Positions 6,981-15,036 of a stretch of 15,036 nt of DNA are shown here, in pieces (within the stretch, counting starts at the first letter, position 1; each line of letters opens with the position of its first letter). The DNA comes from Thermoanaerobaculia bacterium (lineage in GTDB: Bacteria > Acidobacteriota > Thermoanaerobaculia > Gp7-AA8), in contig JADGOA010000047.1 in assembly GCA_017883215.1 (NCBI GenBank), positions 1-15,036 of the forward strand, read 5' to 3'. The translations under genes were made by a program, and so were the position numbers. Below the pieces are notes generated by a model. That model saw nothing but the letters and a program-made list of their open reading frames with translations, did no database searches and was not told the DNA's origin.

Positions 6981-7421
6981 CTACACACCATGGAGCTCGA
7001 GCTCCTTCAGCTCATCGGCGGTCAGAGGACTGTCGTTGAGCTGCCGTTGAATTCGTTCTTCGTTCCAGACGATCAGGTGATCGGTTTCGCCGAGGACGAC
7101 CACGTCGTCGGCGATCGCGGCGACCTCGCGGAGAACTGCCGGAACCAGGACGCGGCCCTGGCCGTCAATCGCCGCCGGCTGCCCGTAGTAGGCGAGCCGC
7201 TGCGCGAACTTCTTGCGCGCCGTGGAAGTCGAGGGAACTTTGGCCAGCCGCGACTGCAGGTCGAGCCAGACAGGCATCGGGTAGACGATGGCGTGCTGGC
7301 CGTCGGCCGAGGTGATGAAGCAATCGAGGCCGTAACGCTCCTCGATGACTTTTCTGAATCCTGCGGGGATCTTGAGCCGACCCTTTTCGTCGACCTTGGC
7401 CGGGGCATGCCCCATGAGCAC
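6981..7421 (-). CDS. mraZ: Transcriptional regulator MraZ
   Basis: MraZ is the DNA-binding regulator at the head of many dcw clusters; it represses its own promoter in E. coli. With the start used here it has 146 residues, normal for the family. Both SpoVT/AbrB-like half-domains show their signature: DEKGRLKIPAGFR (11-23) and DGQGRVLVPAVLR (86-98). The start is uncertain. GTG at 7421 gives VLMGHAPAKVDEKGR, which lines up residue for residue with the usual MFLGEYxHTLDxKGR opening, so I prefer it. ATG at 7415 would lose two residues. GTG at 7433 would add four and has AGG nearby. None has a strong Shine-Dalgarno site. Open frame further upstream is spacer sequence containing the promoter and a palindrome. 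The operator just upstream supports autoregulation. Confidence 0.93.
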   Translation of the reverse strand: MLMGHAPAKVDEKGRLKIPAGFRKVIEERYGLDCFITSADGQHAIVYPMPVWLDLQSRLAKVPSTSTARKKFAQRLAYYGQPAAIDGQGRVLVPAVLREVAAIADDVVVLGETDHLIVWNEERIQRQLNDSPLTADELKELELHGV

Positions 7422-7455
7422 GTTGATGTCCACGATTGCCTGCGATTCGCTGGCA

Positions 7456-7484
7456 GTTCTACCACTGGTAGCCACTTTTGTCCA
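7456..7484 (-). promoter_or_regulatory. mraZ (dcw cluster) promoter
   Basis: On the minus strand TGGACA (7484-7479, 5 of 6 to the -35 consensus) and TAGAAC (7461-7456, 4 of 6 to the -10) are separated by exactly 17 nt. A start near 7449 would leave a leader of under 30 nt before the GTG at 7421. The GTGG operator boxes overlap the -35 and the spacer, the expected arrangement for a repressor site. Confidence 0.6.
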
Positions 7485-7495
7485 CAAAAATCCAC
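7462..7495 (-). promoter_or_regulatory. MraZ operator: four GTGG boxes at 10-bp spacing
   Basis: On the minus strand GTGG occurs at 7495-7492, 7485-7482, 7475-7472 and 7465-7462, each followed by six variable bases. The period is therefore exactly 10 bp, one helical turn. MraZ operators studied in other bacteria are short G-rich direct repeats with a 10-bp period upstream of mraZ. The match of motif, spacing and location makes this the likely MraZ-binding site. Confidence 0.85.
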
Positions 7496-7511
7496 CCGCA
7501 GAAACGCCGCA

Positions 7512-7610
7512 GGGCAAGGCTGCGCCGTGCCGAATTCCCGTGAGTGGGCGAGCCAATTCTTCTGGCTTTGCGCGACCAACGGCGATGTTCGGCACGGCGC
7601 AGCCATGCCC
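7512..7610. repeat. Long imperfect palindrome upstream of the mraZ promoter
   Basis: Arms 7512-7534 and 7588-7610 are 23 nt each and pair with one mismatch. The 53 bases between them can fold further through AGCC and GGCT around an AATTCTTCT loop. The element sits just upstream of the mraZ operator and contains no credible gene. It looks like a dispersed palindromic repeat, but no second copy lies in this window. Confidence 0.8.
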
Positions 7611-7665
7611 CACGGGGAACCGGGGATGAAGAGGTTCGATAAGAATGAAGGAAAAAGCAGTGGAA

Positions 7666-7710
7666 GCCGCCGGACGGGGACGTCCGGCGGCGGCGGACGA
7701 GGACGTCCGC
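7666..7710 (-). terminator. Tandem GC hairpins downstream of the DUF1232 gene, terminator-like
   Basis: Two hairpins follow the gene's stop codon at 7723. The first is 7693-7710, with a 7-bp perfect stem and 4-nt loop. The second is 7666-7691, with an 11-bp perfect stem GCCGCCGGACG and 4-nt loop. On the minus strand they are followed by a T-rich stretch (TTCCACTGCTTTTTCCTTC, 7665-7647). That resembles an intrinsic terminator, although the T tract is interrupted. It would isolate mraZ from upstream transcription. Confidence 0.5.
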
Positions 7711-7722
7711 ACTCCAGGCGCG

Positions 7723-8253
7723 CTACTTCACCATCTTCTTCAAGCGCTTCAGCAGGTTGCTGCCGATCAAGCCGTCGGCGGCGTTGAGCACGCGCTGCAT
7801 CACGTCGAGCACGTCCTGGCCGCCGGGCCAGTGCTCGCGCACGATCTGGACGTCGGTGTCGCGGAGGACGCGGTTGAGTATGTAGACGGCGAAGACGAGG
7901 TCATCGAGATATCCGACCGGCCCGAGGATGGCTTCCGGCATCAAGTCGAACGGCAGGATGAAGTAGGCGATGCCGGTGCCGAGCAGCATCTTGTTCTTGC
8001 CGCTGACGCGTCCGTCGGTCGTGAGCCGCCACAGAAGGATGAAGACGTCCGGAACGAGCAGGAGGAACTCGGCGCTCTTTTCGGCGGCGCTCCCTTTGTT
8101 CTGGAGATACTGCTGAATCGCCGCGCGGGTGCGGTCGTAGAACCGCAGCACGTGCTCGCCGTTGAGCCCTTCCTCCTCAGCGTGGCGCAGATCGCGCTCG
8201 ATGTCTTCGTCGCGAACCGGCGCTCCGGTGGAGTCGACGACTGGTTTATCCAT
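7723..8253 (-). CDS. DUF1232 / YkvA-like membrane protein
   Basis: A 176-residue protein of unknown function. Residues 94-126 (TGIAYFILPFDLMPEAILGPVGYLDDLVFAVYI) match the DUF1232 pattern: a hydrophobic helix, P-x-D-L-x-P, then GYLDDL and a second helix. A hydrophobic stretch at 62-76 precedes it. The N-terminal part is charged and probably helical, and the C-terminus ends in a Lys-rich segment (LLKRLKKMVK). I chose the ATG at 8253 because GGAGG lies 6 nt upstream. Open frame before it translates a heptamer repeat and is not coding. It is transcribed away from carB and toward mraZ, separated from mraZ by hairpins and a palindrome. No biochemical role can be assigned from sequence. Confidence 0.85.
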   Translation of the reverse strand: MDKPVVDSTGAPVRDEDIERDLRHAEEEGLNGEHVLRFYDRTRAAIQQYLQNKGSAAEKSAEFLLLVPDVFILLWRLTTDGRVSGKNKMLLGTGIAYFILPFDLMPEAILGPVGYLDDLVFAVYILNRVLRDTDVQIVREHWPGGQDVLDVMQRVLNAADGLIGSNLLKRLKKMVK

Positions 8254-8264
8254 ACTGAACCTCC

Positions 8265-8333
8265 GGTGCTCAGTGCTCGGTGCTCGGTGCTCGGAGCGCT
8301 CCTTCCGAGCACCGAGTACCGACGACCGAGCAC
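8265..8333. repeat. Heptamer inverted repeat (TGCTCGG type) in the DUF1232-carB intergenic region
   Basis: The left arm, 8266-8294, and the right arm, 8305-8333, are 29 nt each and match at 25 positions when one is inverted. Both are made of 7-mers near TGCTCGG. The short centre contains GGAGCGCTCC. The element lies between the divergent starts of the DUF1232 gene and carB, leaving only 39 bases before the carB ATG. A further partial unit (CAGCACTC) follows near 8344. Confidence 0.88.
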
Positions 8334-8372
8334 CCTCAATATTCAGCACTCACGTTATTATCGCCGCGCGAA
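8334..8372. promoter_or_regulatory. A+T-rich island before carB, probable promoter region
   Basis: This is the only A+T-rich stretch in the divergent gap. It includes TTATTAT (8355-8361), a -10-like sequence for carB. No convincing -35 lies at the right distance. If used, transcription would begin only a few bases before the carB ATG, giving a nearly leaderless message. That fits the absence of a Shine-Dalgarno site. The call is tentative. Confidence 0.25.
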
Positions 8373-11567
<3,195 letters not shown>

Positions 11568-11701
11568 GCAACGACCGTTTTCACCACAGAGGCACAGAGC
11601 TGGCTCGCCAAGGCTCGCCCGCATCCGAAACCACAAACCGGCCCTTCCATGCGGTTGAGGGCGCGGCAGGGGAGTCAACCGAAGTATGTGAGATCGGGCC
11701 C

Positions 11702-12013
11702 GGTCCCCTCGCCCCGCGCTCCTGATCTTGACGCTCGCACTGAACAGATCCGCGCGGGGCGAGGGGATGCAAGGGGAGTGGGGTACCGCCGCTTCCCCAT
11801 CTGACGAGATTGCCGGAATGCTCGAGGAATTGACGCAAGCCATCCTTCATTTCCGCAACGAGCGGGCCCTCGGCGATCGCTGAGTTCCCCGGCCGAATGG
11901 AACACGTTTGCCTGTTTTCTGAGTGGAGCGGTACCCCACTCCCCTTCATCCCCTCGCCCCGCGGAGGTTCGCTTCGCGTGACTGCACGGCCGGCGCCGCG
12001 GGGCGAGGGGACC
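11702..12013. repeat. Nested palindrome with four alternating CCCCTCGCCCCGCG modules
   Basis: The outer arms 11702-11718 and 11997-12013 are a perfect 17-bp inverted repeat (GGTCCCCTCGCCCCGCG type). The inner arms 11753-11789 (37 nt) and 11928-11963 (36 nt) are inverted copies that differ by one inserted C. The CCCCTCGCCCCGCG core therefore occurs four times in alternating orientation (11704, 11753, 11950 and 11997 areas). Each side can form its own hairpin, or both sides can pair across the element. The 138-bp centre is unlike the arms. Placed between converging genes, it could end transcription from both sides. Confidence 0.88.
11818..11883 (+). pseudogene. Possible fragment of a MazG-like gene inside the nested palindrome
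   Basis: Within the 138-bp centre of the palindrome a 21-codon frame reads MLEELTQAILHFRNERALGD and R, then stop. The in-frame sequence just upstream (SPSDEIAG) is also open. The stretch LTQAILHFRNER resembles the N-terminal helix of small MazG-like nucleotide pyrophosphohydrolases (LTxxIxxFRDERDW). Nothing of the following catalytic helices is seen in any frame. It is far too short for a firm call and may be chance. Confidence 0.15.
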
Positions 12014-12104
12014 GAGCCACGACACCGCCTCGTTCAGTCCAATCTGAGAAATCGTCGTGCGCCGCGAAGATTTTCGACGTTAGTAGTACAGCGGGGCAGT
12101 ACGT

Positions 12105-12872
12105 CTACCGCGTCTCCGGCTCCATCGGGAATGCAAACTCCACGATCTGGCCGAGAGACGCACCGCCGCGGCCGTAGTTCTGCTCATAGAAGAGGATCTC
12201 GCTGCCTGAAGCGATGATCACGGTTGAGGAGCGCGTGCCGTACCGATCGCTCATGACGAAGACCTCGCCTTCGAGCTCGTCGCGAAGGGTGGCGCCGCGG
12301 TCGCGGGCGGCCTCGCCGGGAGTGCCGAGGAAATCGAGAAGCGCGTGCCCGAGGAGAGCCGGCTCATTCTGTTCGCCGATGACCGCGGCAACATGGCGGG
12401 TGGCGCGCACCACCTTCGGCCACGTCGCGCCGGGTGCCGCGTTGCTGATCCCGTAGACTCCGTCCGGCCAGGCGCCGGCGCGGTGGCCCGCATTCGAAAC
12501 ATGAACGAACGTGCCGCCAATCTGTCCGGCGATGAGGTGAAAGCCGGCGTATTCGTCTCCATGGGCAGCAATCGTCGCCGCGAATGCCTCCGGAGAGGCC
12601 GACGAGCGCACGAACGCGGCGACGATCGAGCCGCGGCTCGGAGCATCCGCGTTCTCCCTTCCCCGCACGTTGGTGATCGCGGCAACCCGGCCGCGCCGGG
12701 TGATGGCGAGCCAGCTCCCGCCCTGTCGTTCGTCGCGGCCGCCGAGGACGTCTGCGGCGTCTTCCCAGAAATGCGCTGAACGCGACGGCCGCTCGTAGTC
12801 CTCATCCCGGTTCGCCGCCAGGACGAAGGGAAACCGCGTCGAGGCGCGATGGGCAAGCACGATCAGGCACAT
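12105..12872 (-). CDS. TANGO2 / NRDE-family protein
   Basis: A 255-residue cytoplasmic protein. It begins MCLIVLAHRA, with the Met-Cys opening typical of the family, and carries the name-giving NRDE motif in LAANRDEDYERPS (18-30). GGRDERQGGSWLAITRRG (44-61) and AAITNVRGRE (64-73) follow, both characteristic. The length matches bacterial members. Eukaryotic TANGO2 has been linked to haem handling and Golgi or mitochondrial function; the bacterial role is unsettled, so no reaction is assigned. I chose the ATG at 12872 because the conserved MC is at the very start. No Shine-Dalgarno site precedes it, so initiation may be leaderless or weak. It diverges from the deacetylase gene across about 90 bp and converges on carB. 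Confidence 0.9.
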   Translation of the reverse strand: MCLIVLAHRASTRFPFVLAANRDEDYERPSRSAHFWEDAADVLGGRDERQGGSWLAITRRGRVAAITNVRGRENADAPSRGSIVAAFVRSSASPEAFAATIAAHGDEYAGFHLIAGQIGGTFVHVSNAGHRAGAWPDGVYGISNAAPGATWPKVVRATRHVAAVIGEQNEPALLGHALLDFLGTPGEAARDRGATLRDELEGEVFVMSDRYGTRSSTVIIASGSEILFYEQNYGRGGASLGQIVEFAFPMEPETR

Positions 12873-12962
12873 GACGAGCGAGTAGGAGAACGGAACCTCG
12901 GGCGGGTGTCAATCTCGCTATTCGACACTTCCGCGCACGCACCGTGCATTAGTCGAGTCGCA

Positions 12963-13895
12963 ATGAGACGTGTTGCGCTCCTTCTCACCATCCTCGTCGG
13001 CACTCTTCGCCTCGAGGCGGCAACTCGTGCCGTTGCGATTACGTTCGACGATCTGCCGGACATCAACGCGGCCGACGAATCCGTTTCCGAGCAGGAAGTC
13101 GTCACCACCCGTCTCCTTGCATCGCTGAGACGCAGTGCCGTCGCCGCGATCGGCTTCGTCAACGAGGACAACCTCTCCGATGAAAACGAGCAACCCGATC
13201 CGCGCCGCGTCGCCCTCATCGAACAGTGGCTCGACGGCGGATTCGAGATTGGGAACCACACCTTCTCGCATCAGGACCTCAACGAAGTCGGCGCGGACGT
13301 TTTCGAGCGCGACATCGTTCGCGGCGAGACCATCATCAGACCGATCGTCGAGAGACGGGGGATGAAGCTGCGATGGTTCCGCCATCCTTATCTCGACACC
13401 GGCAAGACCCTCGGCGATCGCGACCGCGTGGATGCATTCCTGAAGGAGCGCGGATACCGCGTTGGGCCCGTTACCATCGACAATTCCGAGTGGATCTACG
13501 AGCTCGCCTATCTGAAGGCGCACTACTTCCAGCGGCCGCTCATCCGCCGCTCGTACATCCGCTACATGCGCGACCGCTTCGAATTCGCTGAATCGCGATC
13601 GCGGCTCGTCTTCGGACGGGAAATTCCGCAAGTCCTCCTTCTGCATGCCGGCGCTCTCAACGCCGACGCCTTCGAAAAGTTGGCAGCGATGATGCGCGGG
13701 CGTGGATATCACTTCATCGGCCTCGACGACGCGACAGCCGATCCGGCTTACGCCTCGGCCAACAGCTGGGCCGGGGGCGGCGTGGGCTGGCTGGAACGGT
13801 GGGGCGTCGCCGGCGGCCTTCCCGAGAGGCGCTTCGAGAACGACCCGAAAGTCCCTCTGTGGATCCAACGCATCGCCGGCGCCAAAGACGAGTAG
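12963..13895 (+). CDS. Secreted polysaccharide deacetylase (NodB-homology domain)
   Basis: A 310-residue carbohydrate esterase-like protein, probably exported. The N-terminus MRRVALLLTILVGTLRLEA has the charged-then-hydrophobic pattern of a signal peptide. The NodB domain follows: metal and catalytic Asp in AITFDDLPD (25-33; D29, D30), NHTFSHQDL (98-106; His99 and His103 as the H-x3-H metal ligands), RHPYLDTG (140-147) for the R-x-PY motif, and LLLHAGALNADAF (225-237) carrying the distal His228. All motifs needed for activity appear intact. The substrate could be peptidoglycan, chitin-like polymer or exopolysaccharide; sequence alone does not decide. I chose the ATG at 12963 because it places the signal peptide at the N-terminus. 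The frame is open back to 12849, but that part overlaps the divergent gene and lacks protein character. Tandem TAG stops end it. Confidence 0.92.
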   Translation: MRRVALLLTILVGTLRLEAATRAVAITFDDLPDINAADESVSEQEVVTTRLLASLRRSAVAAIGFVNEDNLSDENEQPDPRRVALIEQWLDGGFEIGNHTFSHQDLNEVGADVFERDIVRGETIIRPIVERRGMKLRWFRHPYLDTGKTLGDRDRVDAFLKERGYRVGPVTIDNSEWIYELAYLKAHYFQRPLIRRSYIRYMRDRFEFAESRSRLVFGREIPQVLLLHAGALNADAFEKLAAMMRGRGYHFIGLDDATADPAYASANSWAGGGVGWLERWGVAGGLPERRFENDPKVPLWIQRIAGAKDE

Positions 13896-13898
13896 TAG

Positions 13899-13920
13899 TG
13901 CTGAGTCCTGAGTCCTGACC
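13899..13920. repeat. Half copy of the AGTCCTG-type heptamer repeat
   Basis: GTGCTGAGTCCTGAGTCCTGA lies immediately after the deacetylase stop codons. It matches the variant-bearing end of the arms flanking rsmH, 7 kb away, including the GTGCTGAGTCC junction. No facing inverted arm follows, so this looks like a truncated or single-arm copy. Confidence 0.75.
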
Positions 13921-14023
13921 CAGCTCACCTCGCTTCGCGCGCTGTTACAAAGTGCACGATCGACATCTCCGTGAAAACCCTCCGTCGGAAATCCCGTATC
14001 ACGCACCGAGGAGACACTCGGAA

Positions 14024-15036
14024 ATGCGGAAGCTCTGGAAGACCCTCCTGGTCCTGATCGTCGTCGCCGGAGCGAGCGCGGGCGTCTACGCCTGGACTCG
14101 CAGCGGCAGGCAACGCGCCGACGGATTGAAGGAAGTGGAGATCACCAACGGCACGATCGTCGAGAAGGCGGTTGCCGTCGGTCAGATCCAGCCGCGGCAG
14201 AAATTTCAGGTGAAGTCGAAGATTTCCGGGATCGTCCGCCAGGCGCTCGTGCAGGTCGGCGACACGGTCAAGGCGGGCGATCCGTTGTTCGAGATCGCTC
14301 CCGATCCGACGCCCCTCGAAGTGACCGAAGTCGACCGCAGAGTCGAATCGGCGCAGGCGTCGTTCAAGCGCGGCGAAAGCGAGTACGAGCGCTCGCAACA
14401 GCTCTCGCGCTCGGGCATCGTGGCGAAGTCGGACGTCGATACGAAACGTGAGGCCTACGAACTGGCGCGCGTCGCGCTGATGAAAGCCGAGCAGGATCGC
14501 GACCTGACGCGCAAGGGACGGCTCACCTCAGCCGGTACGGAGGGGATCATCCGCGCGCCGGCCGCCGGAACCATCCTCACCCGCACGGTCAATCCAGGCG
14601 ACCCGATCGTTCCTCTCACTTCGTATCAACCCGGGACCGAGATGGCGTCCGTCGCCGACATGTCCGATCTGATCTTCAAGGGAACCGTCGACGAGATCGA
14701 TGTCGGCAAGCTGTCGGTGGGCATGATCGCGCGGATCAAGGTCGGCGCACTTCCGACAGATGTCGTCACCGGCCGTGTTTCGCGTATCGCGCCGCAGGCG
14801 CAGCAGAAGGAAGGAGCCACTCTCTTCGACGTCGAAGTCGAGCTCGATCCTTCCAACAAGATCACTCTCCGCGCCGGCTACTCCGCGAACGCCGACGTGA
14901 TCATTCGGGAGAAGAAAAACGTCCTGACGATTCCGGAGCGTCTCATCACCTTTGCCGACGGCGGCAAGAAGGCCACCGTGGAACTGGCAGGCGCCGATCC
15001 GAAGGCTAAGCCGAAGAAATCCGAGATCAAGACCGG
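14024..15036 (+). CDS. Efflux transporter periplasmic adaptor (HlyD/MacA-like), partial at 3' end
   Basis: This is the adaptor subunit that bridges an inner-membrane pump to an outer-membrane channel. 337 residues are visible and the C-terminus is beyond the window. An N-terminal transmembrane anchor spans about 4-23 (LWKTLLVLIVVAGASAGVYA). The first lipoyl half is KSKISGIVRQALVQVGDTVKAGDPLFEI (64-91). A helical hairpin (about 103-165) contains QLSRSGIVAKSDVDTKREAY, and the second lipoyl half is GIIRAPAAGTILTRTVNPGDPI (174-195). A beta-barrel domain (about 205-295) follows, with RAGYSANADVII. The style is closest to MacA-type adaptors of MacB ABC exporters, so an ABC transporter gene may follow downstream; that is inference. 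I chose the ATG at 14024, with GAGGAG 10 nt upstream. It lies 128 bp after the deacetylase gene and is probably its own unit. Confidence 0.9.
   Translation, partial: MRKLWKTLLVLIVVAGASAGVYAWTRSGRQRADGLKEVEITNGTIVEKAVAVGQIQPRQKFQVKSKISGIVRQALVQVGDTVKAGDPLFEIAPDPTPLEVTEVDRRVESAQASFKRGESEYERSQQLSRSGIVAKSDVDTKREAYELARVALMKAEQDRDLTRKGRLTSAGTEGIIRAPAAGTILTRTVNPGDPIVPLTSYQPGTEMASVADMSDLIFKGTVDEIDVGKLSVGMIARIKVGALPTDVVTGRVSRIAPQAQQKEGATLFDVEVELDPSNKITLRAGYSANADVIIREKKNVLTIPERLITFADGGKKATVELAGADPKAKPKKSEIKT

Larger units (their letters stand above)
11568..12104. other. Convergent intergenic region between carB and the TANGO2-family gene
   Basis: About 540 bp where carB and the TANGO2-family gene end facing each other. 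It starts with a short repeat-like string (CACCACAGAGGCACAGAG, 11583-11600) and an 8-bp direct repeat GGCTCGCC near 11605-11622. Then comes the large nested palindrome at 11702-12013. The remaining 90 bases before the next gene show nothing I recognise. No credible complete gene is present. Open frames across the region read through repeat sequence. Confidence 0.75.

Noticed and set aside
7422..7712. A long N-terminal extension of MraZ
   Set aside because: It would pass through the operator, the promoter and a palindrome. The conserved MraZ opening aligns with a start at 7421.
1295..8333. CRISPR arrays, considered because of the tandem repeats
   Set aside because: Units are 7 bp, directly abutting and inverted in pairs. 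There are no 20-50 bp spacers and no cas genes.
8254..8349. An upstream start for the DUF1232 protein
   Set aside because: The added residues are also repeat translation, and the ATG at 8253 has a strong GGAGG site 6 nt before it.
8280..8372. An N-terminal extension of CarB by 31 residues
   Set aside because: The extension is a translation of the heptamer repeat. The family's normal N-terminus begins at the ATG at 8373.
11702..12013. An insertion sequence or complete transposon
   Set aside because: There are inverted arms but no transposase and no coding capacity beyond about 20 codons. I could not identify a target duplication.

Overview
This is a GC-rich bacterial chromosomal window. Most of it is the start of a division and cell wall (dcw) cluster read on the minus strand: mraZ, rsmH, ftsL, ftsI (PBP with PASTA), murE and murF, with murF running off the left edge. 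MurE carries the DNPR signature of the meso-diaminopimelate-adding type. The HlyD-type adaptor at the right edge implies a two-membrane envelope. A PASTA-bearing FtsI, the compact dcw order and the heavy load of intergenic repeats fit an Acidobacteriota-like lineage, but this is inference. No rRNA or other decisive marker is present.

Layout, left to right. 1-1277: murF (-, partial). 1278-1779: a 500-bp gene-free spacer with a composite inverted-repeat element and a possible promoter. 1780-5728: murE, ftsI and ftsL (-), with ATGA overlaps at ftsL/ftsI and ftsI/murE. 5986-6912: rsmH (-), with a near-identical heptamer-repeat hairpin at each end. 6981-7421: mraZ (-), behind a promoter overlapped by four GTGG boxes at exact 10-bp spacing, a textbook MraZ operator. 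7723-8253: a DUF1232/YkvA-like membrane protein (-), followed by a terminator-like pair of GC hairpins. 8373-11567: carB (+), divergent from it. 11568-12104: a convergent spacer holding a nested four-module palindrome. 12105-12872: a TANGO2/NRDE-family protein (-). 12963-13895: a secreted NodB-type polysaccharide deacetylase (+). 14024-end: an efflux periplasmic adaptor (+, partial).

The dcw genes form one functional unit. MraZ regulates the cluster, RsmH methylates 16S rRNA, FtsL and FtsI act at the division septum, and MurE and MurF add the third amino acid and the D-Ala-D-Ala dipeptide to the peptidoglycan precursor. carB, tango2, the deacetylase and the adaptor are unrelated neighbours.

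I do not see a defence system, CRISPR array, insertion sequence, prophage or biosynthetic cluster. The least ordinary signal is a family of tandem 7-bp repeats arranged as facing inverted arms. It occurs at five places, plus one half copy, in 15 kb. Each locus uses a different heptamer, but its two arms match each other. These repeats touch genes directly: they supply the rsmH stop codon, abut the rsmH start codon, and encode the C-terminal tail of FtsL.
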